Source: Bradyrhizobium australiense (lineage in GTDB: Bacteria; Pseudomonadota; Alphaproteobacteria; Rhizobiales; Xanthobacteraceae). Taken from it: DNA of 64,000 bases. The notes under the pieces are model-generated. The model did not search any database and was not told the origin of the DNA. It saw only the letters and a program-made list of their open reading frames with translations. The stretch is from assembly GCF_013114825.1 (NCBI RefSeq), contig NZ_JAAVLX010000011.1, positions 1 through 64,000 of the forward strand, read 5' to 3'. Positions 15,622 through 24,679 of this stretch are shown here, in pieces (the first letter of the stretch is position 1; every line of letters begins with the position of its first letter). Position numbers and translations under genes: made by a program.

Positions 15622-17331
15622 ATGGCGCCGGCGCCAAATCCTGGGCCCTCCACCACTACTCTTGTCGCCGGCCTTGCCGCGATCGGTTTCTGGCGCCTTT
15701 CGGCCGTTGCTGCACCGCACATGGCGGCGCTGGCGATCCTGCTGCACACCGAAAGCGATTTCGGCGGCCGCATGGGCTTTGCCCTGGCCTGGGGCATTCT
15801 GAACTTCTGCTTTATTGCGCTGCTGCGCCGTCCGGCGCTGTCGGGCGCTCTGTCGCTCACGCTGGTTGTGCTCTTGGTGCTGCTGTCGCGGCTCAAGCAC
15901 GACGTCGTGCAGATGACCGCGAACTTCGTCGACCTGATGGTGATCGACCGCGACACCGCGGCCTACTTGTTCACGATTTTTCCCAATCTGCGCTGGAGCG
16001 TGGTCGGCGCAGCGTTCGGTATCCTGCCGCTGATGTACGCGCTGTGGTGGCTCGATCCGTTCCGCATTCGCCGCAGGCCGGCCGCGGCCGGCCTGCTGGC
16101 CTGTCTCGCCGGCCTAGCCGGTTATTCCGTCGTCTGGCCCGATGAAGCCTGGCGCGGCTATTACGATAACGGCTATCTCTCCAAATTTGCGCGCTCGGGC
16201 GTGACGGCGGTTGCTGACTTCGTCAATTACGGCTTCATGGAATCGGAAGCCGCGACTGCCGAACGATTGAAGGTGCCGCTGGTCGATTCCTGTCATGTGG
16301 CCGGTCGCCGCCCGCACATCATCATGATCCATGACGAGTCGAGCTTCGACATCCGTCAGGCCGCGGGCGTCAAGGTGCCGCCGGGCTATGGCAGCCATTT
16401 CAAGTCCTTTGACGGCCGCGAACGCAAGTTCATGGCCGAGAGCAGCGGCGGCGCAAGTTGGATGGCCGAGTACAACGTGCTGGCCGGCTTGTCGTCCCGG
16501 TCGTTCGGCCGCTTTTCCTATTTCGTCACCCGCATTGCGTCGGGCCGAGTCGAGCGCGGATTGCCACTGGCCCTGCGCCGCTGCGGCTACAACACCATCT
16601 CGCTCTATCCGGCCTACGGCGCCTTCATGGGCGCGCGCGGCTTCCAGACCTCGACCGGCATCCAGCACTTCTATGACGCGCGCGCTCTCGGCGCGAAAGG
16701 CATCGAGCCCGACAGCTTCTTCTACGACAAGGCGCTGAATCTGATCGCCGAACAGCCGGCCAAGACGCCGCTGTTCACCTTCGTCTATCTCGCCGCCAAC
16801 CACTTCCCTTGGGAAACCAAATTCCGCCCCGACCTGCTGCCGTCCTGGCGGGCCCCCGGCAACGAGCCCGTGGTCGACGAATATCTGCGCCGCCAGACAT
16901 TGAGCGCCGGCGACTATGCAGCGTTCTTAGCCAGCCTGAAGAAGAAGTTCCCGGCGCAGCCGTTCCTGATCGTGCGCTACGGCGACCATCAGCCGGAGTT
17001 TTCCTCGAACCTGCTCGATCCCGGCCTGGATGAAGCCAAGCTCGCCCGCAAGTTCGATACCCACGACCCGCGCTACTTCACCACCTATTACGCGATCGAC
17101 GCCATCAACTTTGAGCCGGTGAAGAGTTCCGCGATCATGGACACGATCGACGCGCCCTATCTGCCGCTGGTGATTCAGGAGGCTGCCGGCATTCCGCTCG
17201 ACCCGTCTTTCGAGGAGCAAAAGAACATCATGCTCCGCTGCAAGGGTATATTCTACGCCTGCAAGGATGGCGCCGAGGCGCGCAGGTTCAACCGGTTATT
17301 GATCGAGGCAGGTTTCATTAAAGGGCTTTGA
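15622..17331 (+). CDS. Membrane-anchored sulfatase/phosphotransferase-superfamily protein, copy 1
   Basis: This 569-residue protein has four or five N-terminal membrane helices (residues 1-165) and an alkaline-phosphatase-superfamily domain facing the periplasm (about 230-569). Motifs like those of lipoteichoic acid synthase and phosphoethanolamine transferases are present: HIIMIHDESSFD (metal ligand Asp/Glu), SSGGASWMAEYNVLAGLS (predicted nucleophile region), and YGDHQPE (metal ligands Asp/His). Ser stands where the adjacent paralog has Thr. Start chosen at MAPAPNPG; the open frame extends upstream without homology. The substrate is unknown, probably an envelope glycan or lipid. Confidence 0.82.
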   Translation: MAPAPNPGPSTTTLVAGLAAIGFWRLSAVAAPHMAALAILLHTESDFGGRMGFALAWGILNFCFIALLRRPALSGALSLTLVVLLVLLSRLKHDVVQMTANFVDLMVIDRDTAAYLFTIFPNLRWSVVGAAFGILPLMYALWWLDPFRIRRRPAAAGLLACLAGLAGYSVVWPDEAWRGYYDNGYLSKFARSGVTAVADFVNYGFMESEAATAERLKVPLVDSCHVAGRRPHIIMIHDESSFDIRQAAGVKVPPGYGSHFKSFDGRERKFMAESSGGASWMAEYNVLAGLSSRSFGRFSYFVTRIASGRVERGLPLALRRCGYNTISLYPAYGAFMGARGFQTSTGIQHFYDARALGAKGIEPDSFFYDKALNLIAEQPAKTPLFTFVYLAANHFPWETKFRPDLLPSWRAPGNEPVVDEYLRRQTLSAGDYAAFLASLKKKFPAQPFLIVRYGDHQPEFSSNLLDPGLDEAKLARKFDTHDPRYFTTYYAIDAINFEPVKSSAIMDTIDAPYLPLVIQEAAGIPLDPSFEEQKNIMLRCKGIFYACKDGAEARRFNRLLIEAGFIKGL

Positions 17332-17340
17332 GGACCCGAG

Positions 17341-19095
17341 ATGTCAGTCGTTGCGGGACCTGGAATGAGTGAAGACGCTCGCGCAGACGCGCGCAGCGTC
17401 CGGTTCTTTGTTCAGGCCGGCCTGGTCGCGGCCGTCCATCTGGTGGGGCTGGCCGTGCTCTTGACCGCCGAATACGGGCCGTTTGCGATCACGCTTGCCG
17501 TGCTGACGTGGATATTCGTGAACTGCTTCCTGCTGGTCGTGCTGCAGCGGCCCGGCGTGTGTGCGGCGATTGCGGTGACGCTCATCGTGATCCTGATCGC
17601 GCTGTCGCGCTTCAAGTTCGGTATCCTGCAGCTTACCCTGACGTTCCTCGACTTCCTGATCATCGACCGCGACACATTCTCGTTCCTGCTTTCGGTGTTC
17701 CCGCGCCTGCAGATGCAATTGATATTGGCGGCGCTGATTGCGGCTCCGGTGTTGTGGGCGCTCTGGCGCTTCGATCCGTTCCGAGTGCGCCGCGCTTTCG
17801 CGTTGACTGGCCTTGCCGCGTCGGCGGTCTTGATATCGGCGATGTCGCTCGCTTCCCCCGAGCAGCCCTGGGAGCCGTTCCAGGGCGTCAATCACATTTC
17901 CAGTCTGGCGCGTTCCGGCGTGGTGGCGGTATCGCGGCTGGCTTCGACCGGCTGGATCGAGGCAAATCCGCCGGCTGACGGCGCGCTGCGCCTGGCGTCG
18001 GATGCACATGCTGCCCTTTCTCCGGTGCTGCCGCCTGCTACCGCTTGCGATCCGGGGGCCAAGCGGCCGCACATCATCCTGCTGCTCGACGAGTCGAGCT
18101 TCGACGTCACCTCGGCGCCCGGCATCAAGGTGCCGGCGGGATATGCCGATCACTTCAAGTCGGCCGACGGCAAGCGGCGGACCATGATGGCGGAATCGAC
18201 CGGCGGTCCGACCTGGTACACCGAGTTCAACGTGCTGACCGGCCTGTCGGCGCGCTCGTTCGGCGATCTGAAATTCTACGTCACGCGCATTGCCGCCGGC
18301 CGCGTGACGCGCGGATTGCCGCAGTCGCTGCAGAATTGCGGCTACAAGACCGTCTCGCTCTATCCGACCTACGGCGACTTTCTCAGCGCGCGCGCCTTCC
18401 AGAAGGGCACGGGCATCGACCGCTTCATCGACATGGCCGAGATGGGCGTGAACGAGGACATGCAGCCCGACAGCTTCTATTACGATCAGGCGCTGAAGGC
18501 GTTTGCACGCGAAGAGCCGTCGCGGTCACCGGTCTTCATGTTCGTCTATCTCACGGCCAATCATTTTCCCTGGACCGATGTCTACCGGCCCGACCTGACG
18601 CCCGAGGGCTGGATGCCGCCCGGCAACACCGCCGAGATCGATGAGTACATCCGCCGCCAGACCATGACGGCCAACGACTATCGCGAATTCACCGAGCGGC
18701 TGAAGCGCGACTATCCGGACGAGTCTTTTCTCATCCTGCGTTTCGGTGATCACCAGCCGGCGATCTCGCAGAAGCTGCTGGAGCCCGGGATCGATCGGAA
18801 ATTGCTGGCGAAGCGCCTGATGGCATCAGACCGACGCTATTATTCCACCTATTACGCGATCGATGGCATCAATTACCAGCCGCGCAATCTGTCATCGGCG
18901 CTCGAAACGCTCGACGCGGCCTACATCCCCGTCGTGCTGCAGGAAGCCGCCGGCATCCCGCTCGATCCGAGCTTTGCGGAGCAGAAGAGCATCATGCTCC
19001 GCTGCAAGGGCATATTCTATGCTTGCAAGAAGGGCAGCGAGGCGCGCCGCTTCAACCGCCTTTTGATCGACGCCGGCATGATCAAGGGGCTTTGA
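17341..19095 (+). CDS. Membrane-anchored sulfatase/phosphotransferase-superfamily protein, copy 2
   Basis: This 584-residue paralog of the preceding gene has the same layout: N-terminal membrane helices (about residues 18-165) and a periplasmic sulfatase-like domain. Motifs are HIILLLDESSFD, STGGPTWYTEFNVLTGLS and FGDHQPA. Both copies end in nearly the same residues (FNRLLI-x-AG-x-IKGL), which shows a tandem duplication. It starts 9 bases after copy 1, so both are made from one transcript. Predicted nucleophile is the Thr of GGPTW, as in the LTA-synthase-like group. Confidence 0.84.
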   Translation: MSVVAGPGMSEDARADARSVRFFVQAGLVAAVHLVGLAVLLTAEYGPFAITLAVLTWIFVNCFLLVVLQRPGVCAAIAVTLIVILIALSRFKFGILQLTLTFLDFLIIDRDTFSFLLSVFPRLQMQLILAALIAAPVLWALWRFDPFRVRRAFALTGLAASAVLISAMSLASPEQPWEPFQGVNHISSLARSGVVAVSRLASTGWIEANPPADGALRLASDAHAALSPVLPPATACDPGAKRPHIILLLDESSFDVTSAPGIKVPAGYADHFKSADGKRRTMMAESTGGPTWYTEFNVLTGLSARSFGDLKFYVTRIAAGRVTRGLPQSLQNCGYKTVSLYPTYGDFLSARAFQKGTGIDRFIDMAEMGVNEDMQPDSFYYDQALKAFAREEPSRSPVFMFVYLTANHFPWTDVYRPDLTPEGWMPPGNTAEIDEYIRRQTMTANDYREFTERLKRDYPDESFLILRFGDHQPAISQKLLEPGIDRKLLAKRLMASDRRYYSTYYAIDGINYQPRNLSSALETLDAAYIPVVLQEAAGIPLDPSFAEQKSIMLRCKGIFYACKKGSEARRFNRLLIDAGMIKGL

Positions 19096-19110
19096 TTCCG
19101 CGTTATCCCC

Positions 19111-19192
19111 GTCACTGCGAGGAGCGATCGCGACGAAGCAATCCATGCGTCCGCTTGTGGTGAGGTGGATTGCTTCGCTGCGCTCGCAACGG
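19111..19192. repeat. Dispersed palindromic repeat, family C, copy 2
   Basis: It starts GTCACTGCGAGGAGCGATCG and contains GAAGCAATCCATGCG on the left and TGGATTGCTTCGCTGCGCTC on the right, so the ends are inverted. It lies between convergent genes and could fold into a long hairpin in either transcript. Confidence 0.85.
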
Positions 19193-19207
19193 GGCCGCGG
19201 CAAATCC

Positions 19208-20767
19208 TCACTTCTTCCCCAGCTTCTCCCAGAGCCATTGCGCCACCGCATCCGGCGAACTCGCCGCATCATTGCCGGCTGCGCGCAGATTCGCCTCGCG
19301 CATGGTGGCGATGTCGATCTTGCCGAGCAGCGGTGCCAGCGCCTTGCGCAGGGCCTCGTCATTGGCGCGCTTCGGCGCCAGCAGCACGATCGCGTCGTAG
19401 GGCGGGATGGCGTGCCTGGGATCGCCGAGCGCCACCAGATCGTATTTCGCGATCAGCCCGTCGCTGGTGTAGCCGGCGATGACGTCGATTTCGCCGGAGG
19501 CGACCGCTGCATACATGAAGTCCGGCTGCATCTGCCGCTGCCCACGGAATGACAGGCCGTAGGCCCGCCGCAACGCAGCCCATTCGGGGCGCGAGAAGAA
19601 TTCATAGTCGCCGGCGATCGACATGTTCGCCGCGCGTGAGGCAAGATCGGCGATGGTGCGGATGCCCAATTGCTCCGCGCGTCTGCGCGGCATGACCAGC
19701 GCATAGGCGTTCTCGAAGCCGAGTTCGCCTGATAGTGTGATGTTCTGCCGCGCCAGCATCGTCCTCAGTTCGGCCAATAATTCCTGGCGCGGCTTGATGT
19801 CGGTGCGGTGAAACTGGTTGGCCCAGAGCGTGCCGGAATAGTCGATGTAGACGTCGATATCGTTGGAAGCCAGCGCCTCGAAGATCACGTTGGAGCCGAG
19901 ACCTTCGCGCGTCGTCGCGGAAAGTCCGGCGGCTTTCAGTCGCTGCGCCATCAATGCCGACAGCACGTATTGCTCGGTAAAGGTCTTGGCGCCCACGACG
20001 TAATTCGTTTGCGCGCGCATCATGGTCGGCACCAACGTGGCAACGACCAAAGCCGCGATGCCGACGCCGCCAAGCGCCGCACGAAGGCGGCTGCGGTTGC
20101 GCAAGCCGCTTTCGATCAGCGCCAGCAACTGATCGACCGCGAGCGCCAGCACCGCGGCGGCAAGGCAGCCGAACAGCACGAACACCCAGTTCTGGGTCTG
20201 TAGCCCGGCAAAGATGTAATTGCCGAGGCTGGTCTGGCCGATCGGCGTCGACAGCGTTGCGGTGCCAATCACCCAGACTGCGGCAGTGCGAATGCCCGCC
20301 ATCATCACCGGCAGCGCCAGCGGCAATTCCACGGTGAACAGCGATTGCCGCGGCGTCATGCCGACGCCCTGCGCCGCTTCCAGGATCGCGGCGTCGACAC
20401 CTTGCAGCCCGGTGATGGTGTTGCGCAGCACCGGCAGCATCGAATAGAGCGCCAGCGCCAGCACTGCGGGCAAAAATCCGAACGCGGAAAAACCGAAGCC
20501 GAACCACGACAGCGACAGCGCCGCGAGCGCCAAGAGCAGCGGATAGAACAGCGCCAGCAACGCCAGCCCCGGCACCGTCTGGACGATGCTGGCAAGCCCG
20601 AGCAGCGCCCCGCGCAGCACCGGCTGACGCCGTGAGATGATCGCAAGCGGCAGGCTGAGGAGCAACCCCAGCGCCAGCGCGGCGACACTGACGCGAACAT
20701 GGCTGCCGAGATAATCGGGCAGGTGGCCCAGCGCTTCAGCCCAGCGCGGATCGGCGAAGATGCTCAT
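19208..20767 (-). CDS. Osmoprotectant-type ABC transporter: fused permease and substrate-binding protein
   Basis: This 519-residue protein joins two transporter parts. Residues about 1-215 form a binding-protein-dependent permease with six membrane helices and a typical EAA-loop (ILEAAQGVGMTPRQSLFTVELPLALP). After one more helix, residues about 250-519 form an OpuAC/ProX-like binding domain (YVVGAKTFTEQYVLSALMAQRL). Fusions of this type are known for glycine betaine/choline/carnitine (OpuC, EgtUC-like) importers. The start overlaps the ATPase gene stop by 4 bases. The ligand is inferred from family only; a quaternary amine or ergothioneine is plausible. Confidence 0.88.
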   Translation of the reverse strand: MSIFADPRWAEALGHLPDYLGSHVRVSVAALALGLLLSLPLAIISRRQPVLRGALLGLASIVQTVPGLALLALFYPLLLALAALSLSWFGFGFSAFGFLPAVLALALYSMLPVLRNTITGLQGVDAAILEAAQGVGMTPRQSLFTVELPLALPVMMAGIRTAAVWVIGTATLSTPIGQTSLGNYIFAGLQTQNWVFVLFGCLAAAVLALAVDQLLALIESGLRNRSRLRAALGGVGIAALVVATLVPTMMRAQTNYVVGAKTFTEQYVLSALMAQRLKAAGLSATTREGLGSNVIFEALASNDIDVYIDYSGTLWANQFHRTDIKPRQELLAELRTMLARQNITLSGELGFENAYALVMPRRRAEQLGIRTIADLASRAANMSIAGDYEFFSRPEWAALRRAYGLSFRGQRQMQPDFMYAAVASGEIDVIAGYTSDGLIAKYDLVALGDPRHAIPPYDAIVLLAPKRANDEALRKALAPLLGKIDIATMREANLRAAGNDAASSPDAVAQWLWEKLGKK

Positions 20768-21549
20768 GCCGCACCCTCGCGAGGCAGCAGGGCGCCGAGC
20801 CGCTCGGCCTGCCGGCGCGGCGTGCGCAGGAGTTCGCCGACGTAAGCGTCACCGCTTTCGGAAAGCTCGGCCGGCGTGCCCTGCGCCAGCAGTTTTCCGC
20901 CGCGCATCACAGCGATGCGGTCAGCAAGCAGGATCGCTTCGGTCATGTCATGGGTGATCATGACCGTGGTCAGGCCGAGTTTCCCGTGCAGCTCGCGAAA
21001 ATCATCACCCAGCGCATCGCGGGTTAAGGGATCGAGCGCGCCGAACGGCTCGTCCATCAGCACGATGCGCGGGCGTGCGGCCAATGCACGGGCCACGCCG
21101 ACGCGCTGGCGCTGGCCGCCGGAAAGTTCGTGCGGCAGGCGGTCGCGATATGGCGCGCGATCGAGCCTGACCAGGTCGAGCAGTTCGTCAACCCGCGCGG
21201 AAATCTCGGCGGGCGCTGTGCCAAGAAGCTTCGGCGTGATGCCGATATTGCCGGCGACGGTCAGGTGCGGAAAGAGCCCGCCGCTCTGGAACACGTAGCC
21301 GATCCGCCGCCGCAGCAGGATCGGATCGACGCTGCGCACGTCGTCGCCTTCGATCGTGATCGAGCCGGCGTCCGCCTCTATCAGCCGGTTGGCGAGCCGC
21401 AGCAGCGTGGTCTTGCCCGAGCCGGAGCCGCCGACGATAGCGACGAATTCACCCTCGGCGACATCGAGCGAGACGTCGTCGACGGCGATGACGCGGGTGC
21501 CGTCAAAGGTCTTGCTGACATTCGCGTAAGCAATCAGGGGAGGGCTCAT
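20764..21549 (-). CDS. Osmoprotectant-type ABC transporter ATP-binding protein
   Basis: This 261-residue ATPase energises the fused permease/binding protein encoded directly downstream with a 4-base overlap. Walker A is GGSGSGKTT (about residues 40-48), the signature LSGGQRQRVGVARAL (about 144-158), and Walker B IVLMDEPFGALD. It lacks the C-terminal CBS pair found in ionic-strength-sensing OpuA-type ATPases, so regulation by CBS-membrane contact is not expected. The gene order ATPase then permease/binding protein forms a complete two-gene importer. Confidence 0.9.
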   Translation of the reverse strand: MSPPLIAYANVSKTFDGTRVIAVDDVSLDVAEGEFVAIVGGSGSGKTTLLRLANRLIEADAGSITIEGDDVRSVDPILLRRRIGYVFQSGGLFPHLTVAGNIGITPKLLGTAPAEISARVDELLDLVRLDRAPYRDRLPHELSGGQRQRVGVARALAARPRIVLMDEPFGALDPLTRDALGDDFRELHGKLGLTTVMITHDMTEAILLADRIAVMRGGKLLAQGTPAELSESGDAYVGELLRTPRRQAERLGALLPREGAA

Positions 21550-21563
21550 GCGGTCTCAGATCC

Positions 21564-21728
21564 TTCACCCTCCCTGGACGGGAGGGTCGACGTGACCAAA
21601 GGGAGCGGCGGGATGGGGTGAAGCTCTCTCCACTCGAACAGTGGCCGAGCTGAGAGATCACCCGCACCCCATCGAGCATCTTGCTTCGCGCGATGCTCGC
21701 CGACCCTCCCCCTCCAGGGGAGGGTGAA
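21564..21728. repeat. MITE-like element with terminal inverted repeats, family E, copy 1
   Basis: This is a 165-bp element flanked by TTCACCCTCCC (21564-21574) and its exact inverse GGGAGGGTGAA (21718-21728). The match extends to 15-16 bp with one indel. Internal parts include GGGATGGGGTGAAG and ACCCGCACCCCATC arms. It has no coding capacity and fills the gap between two divergent ABC operons. Confidence 0.8.
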
Positions 21729-21811
21729 CATCAACTACCACGTCGCGTCGCTTCGTTGAACTTCTCCTTCGTAACCGCTAAGGCATCACTGCAAACGTTG
21801 GGGAGACAAAC

Positions 21812-22639
21812 ATGGCAGATACCGCACAACCGGCAGCGGTCGCACTCGAAAACGCGACGGTGGCGTTCCGCGTGGCCGGGGATCGCGTCTATACGGCCGT
21901 GGAAAAGGCCAATTTGTCCGTCGCGCACGGCGAATTCGTTGCCATCGTCGGGCCGACGGGATGCGGAAAATCGACGCTGCTCAACGTCGCCGCGGGGCTT
22001 CTGAGACCGGCATCAGGATCGGTGAAGATCTTCGACCAGCCGCTAACGGGTTTGAACCGCGACGCCGGCTATCTGTTTCAGGCCGACGCGCTGTTTCCAT
22101 GGAAGACCGCGCTCGACAACGTCGCCATCGGGCTCGAAATCAAGGGCGCGCCGCGCGAACAGGCGCTGCAGCGCGCGCAGGGCTGGCTCACCTCGGTAGG
22201 GCTCGGCGCGTTCGCCAACCGCTACCCGCACATGCTCTCCGGCGGACAGCGCAAGCGCGTCGGTCTGGCGCAGGTCCTGATCCGCGATCCCAAGATACTG
22301 CTGATGGACGAGCCGTTCGGCCCGCTTGACGCTCAGACAAGGCAGATCATGGGCAATCTCCTGCTCGAACTGTGGAACGCCGACCGCAAGGCGGTGCTGT
22401 TCGTCACCCACGATCTCGAAGAGGCGATCGCGCTGGCCGACCGTGTCGTGATCATGTCGGCGGGGCCTTCGGCGCGCATCATTGGCGATTGGCGGGTGCC
22501 GCTGCCGCGCCCGCGCGACATCTCCGAAATCCGCATGGAAAAGGATTTCCATGCGCTGCACCGGGAAATCTGGAGCCTGTTGAAGGACGAAGTGATGAAG
22601 GGTTATGCGCAATCCTCGCTAAGCGCGGAGGCAGTCTGA
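21812..22639 (+). CDS. ABC transporter ATP-binding protein (nitrate/sulfonate/taurine type)
   Basis: This 275-residue ATPase is of the SsuB/TauB family. Walker A is GPTGCGKST (about residues 50-58), the signature LSGGQRKRVGLAQVL (about 142), and Walker B ILLMDEPFGPLD. It is the first gene of a three-gene importer with permease and binding protein downstream. The stop overlaps the permease start by 1 base. The substrate class (nitrate, alkanesulfonate, taurine or pyrimidine precursor) cannot be chosen from this subunit. Confidence 0.9.
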   Translation: MADTAQPAAVALENATVAFRVAGDRVYTAVEKANLSVAHGEFVAIVGPTGCGKSTLLNVAAGLLRPASGSVKIFDQPLTGLNRDAGYLFQADALFPWKTALDNVAIGLEIKGAPREQALQRAQGWLTSVGLGAFANRYPHMLSGGQRKRVGLAQVLIRDPKILLMDEPFGPLDAQTRQIMGNLLLELWNADRKAVLFVTHDLEEAIALADRVVIMSAGPSARIIGDWRVPLPRPRDISEIRMEKDFHALHREIWSLLKDEVMKGYAQSSLSAEAV

Positions 22640-23427
22640 TGTCGCGCCCGATGCTGCTCCTCTCGCAATTGCTGGTCGCAATCGTCGCATTGGCGTTGTG
22701 GCAGTTCCTCACGTCAGTGCCGGTGTTCGGCCGCATCCTGCTGCCGCCATTCTTCTTCTCCAATCCGGTCGATGTCGCCGGCCAGATCGTCAAATGGTTT
22801 TCTTCCGGCGTGATCTGGAAGCACCTGATCATCACGCTCTGGGAATCGATCCTCGCTTTCGTGATCGGCTCGCTCGCCGGCGTTCTCGTCGGGTTCTGGT
22901 TCGCGCGCCAGCCGCGCGTTGCCGCGGTATTCGATCCCTATGTGAAAATGGTCAACGCGCTGCCGCGCGTGGTGCTGGCGCCGATCTTCACGCTGTGGCT
23001 GGGGCTCGGCATCTGGTCCAAGGTCGCGCTCGGCGTCACGCTGGTGTTCTTCATCGTGTTCTTCAACGTCTATCAGGGCGTCAAGGAAGTTTCCAATACC
23101 GTGCTCGACAATGGCCGCATGCTCGGCATGAACGAGCGGCAACTGATGCGGCATGTCTACTGGCCCTCGGCGCTGTCCTGGATGTTCTCCTCCCTGCACA
23201 CCTCCGTCGGCTTTGCGGTGGTCGGCGCCGTCGTCGGCGAATATCTGGGCTCGGCCGCCGGCCTCGGCTATCTGATCCAGCAGGCCGAAGGCGTGTTCGA
23301 CGTCGCCGGCGTGTTCGCCGGCATGTTCGTGCTGTCCGCCTTCGTCATCCTGATCGACATGGGCGTAACGCTGGTCGAGCGGCGGCTTCTGGTCTGGCGG
23401 CCGACGGCGGCGGAGGGCAGGGGGTAG
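22639..23427 (+). CDS. ABC transporter permease (nitrate/sulfonate/taurine type)
   Basis: This 262-residue inner-membrane protein has about six hydrophobic helices and the EAA-loop region around LGMNERQLMRHVYWPSALSWM (about residues 165-185). The start ATGTCGCGC overlaps the ATPase stop. It forms the channel of the importer whose binding protein follows after repeat family C. The open frame extends upstream inside the ATPase gene and that part is not used. Confidence 0.9.
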   Translation: MSRPMLLLSQLLVAIVALALWQFLTSVPVFGRILLPPFFFSNPVDVAGQIVKWFSSGVIWKHLIITLWESILAFVIGSLAGVLVGFWFARQPRVAAVFDPYVKMVNALPRVVLAPIFTLWLGLGIWSKVALGVTLVFFIVFFNVYQGVKEVSNTVLDNGRMLGMNERQLMRHVYWPSALSWMFSSLHTSVGFAVVGAVVGEYLGSAAGLGYLIQQAEGVFDVAGVFAGMFVLSAFVILIDMGVTLVERRLLVWRPTAAEGRG

Positions 23428-23446
23428 GCATTCCGCTCCCTCCACC

Positions 23447-23520
23447 GTCATTGCGAGCAATCCATTTCTCCGGCGGAAGAAAGAATGGATTGCTTCGTCG
23501 CTTACGCTTCTCGCAATGAT
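23447..23520. repeat. Dispersed palindromic repeat, family C, copy 3
   Basis: Left arm GTCATTGCGAGCAATCCATT and right arm ATGGATTGCTTCG through TCTCGCAATGAT are inverted. It separates the permease gene from its binding-protein gene, so a hairpin lies within the operon. Confidence 0.85.
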
Positions 23521-23609
23521 GGAGGAGGGGCCGATCCCTGGAATGACGGCCGACGCCTTCTCAAGCCCCACCCGTTGCCTTATCTTGCTGCCAACGAATG
23601 GAGGAACCC

Positions 23610-24638
23610 ATGAAGAAACTATTCGGCCGGCTGGCCGCTTCGCTGCTGGCGCTCACCCTGACCTCGGGATTTGCCGCAGCGCAAAGCAAGGTCACCATCG
23701 CGGTCGGGGGCGGCGCGTGCCTATGCTATCTGCCGACGGTGTTGGCAAAACAGCTCGGTGAATATGAGAAGGCGGGCGTGGCCGTCGAACTGGTCGACCT
23801 CAAGGGCGGGTCGGACGCGCTGAAAGCCGTGCTCGGCGGCAGCGCCGACGTGGTGTCGGGCTATTTCGACCATTGCGTCAACTTGGCCGCCAAGAAGCAG
23901 GAGCTGCAGTCTTTCGTGATCTACGACCGTTATCCCGGGCTGGTGCTTGTCGTGTCGCCCGCGCACACCAATGAGATCAAGTCGATCAAGGATCTTGCCG
24001 GCAAGAAGGTCGGCGTCAGCGCGCCGGGCTCCTCGACCGATTTCTTCCTGAAATATCTGTTGAAGAAGAACGGCCTCGATCCGACCAGCGCCGCCGTGAT
24101 CGGCGTCGGCCTCGGCGCCACCGCGGTGGCGGCGATGCAGCAGGGCCAGATCGACGCCGCCGTGATGCTCGATCCGTCCGTCACCGTTTTGCAGGGCGGC
24201 CATCCGGATTTGAAGATACTGGCCGACACCCGCACGCAAAAGGATACGCTCGCCGTGTTCGGCGGCGAGTATCCGGGCGGCGCGCTCTACACCACGACGG
24301 CCTGGATCAATTCGCACGAAAAGGAAGTGCAGGCGCTCACGGGCGCGATCGTCAACACGCTCAACTGGATCCATTCGCATTCGCCGGAAGAGATCATGGC
24401 GAAGATGCCGGAGGGAATGGTCGGCAAGGACAAGGCGCTTTATCTCGCCGCGCTGAAGAACACGATTCCGATGTACTCGCTGACCGGCTTGATGGACCCC
24501 AAGGGAGCCGACGCAGTGCTCGCCGTCTTCAGCGAAGGCTCGCCCGAGGTGGCGAAAGCCAATATCGACGTGACCAAGACGTACACCAACAAATACGTCG
24601 AACAGGTCAAGAAGACCACCGGCGTGAATCCTAAGTGA
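23610..24638 (+). CDS. ABC transporter substrate-binding protein (NMT1/SsuA-like)
   Basis: This 342-residue periplasmic protein has a Sec signal peptide (MKKLFGRLAASLLALTLTSG through AAAQS, cleavage near residue 24). The NMT1/SsuA fold follows, with the phosphate/ligand loop KVGVSAPGSSTDFFLKYLL. The start is set by GGAGG 9 bases upstream; an ATG at 23598 lies within that ribosome site. A Gly-Gly-Gly-Ala-Cys-Leu-Cys segment near residue 33 sits at the mouth of the mature protein and is unusual. The ligand is unknown. Confidence 0.87.
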   Translation: MKKLFGRLAASLLALTLTSGFAAAQSKVTIAVGGGACLCYLPTVLAKQLGEYEKAGVAVELVDLKGGSDALKAVLGGSADVVSGYFDHCVNLAAKKQELQSFVIYDRYPGLVLVVSPAHTNEIKSIKDLAGKKVGVSAPGSSTDFFLKYLLKKNGLDPTSAAVIGVGLGATAVAAMQQGQIDAAVMLDPSVTVLQGGHPDLKILADTRTQKDTLAVFGGEYPGGALYTTTAWINSHEKEVQALTGAIVNTLNWIHSHSPEEIMAKMPEGMVGKDKALYLAALKNTIPMYSLTGLMDPKGADAVLAVFSEGSPEVAKANIDVTKTYTNKYVEQVKKTTGVNPK

Positions 24639-24679
24639 AGAAAGGATAGGATCGGCGTGAAATCGAGCGAAGTCAGGCG

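Noticed and set aside
21600..21690. Possible TPP riboswitch: GGGATGGGGTG and GCTGAGAGATCACCCG resemble parts of a Thi-box upstream of an NMT1-type importer.
   Set aside because: The essential 3' half (TGAACCTGATC-like) is missing, and the segment is the inside of an inverted-repeat element whose arms explain the similarity.
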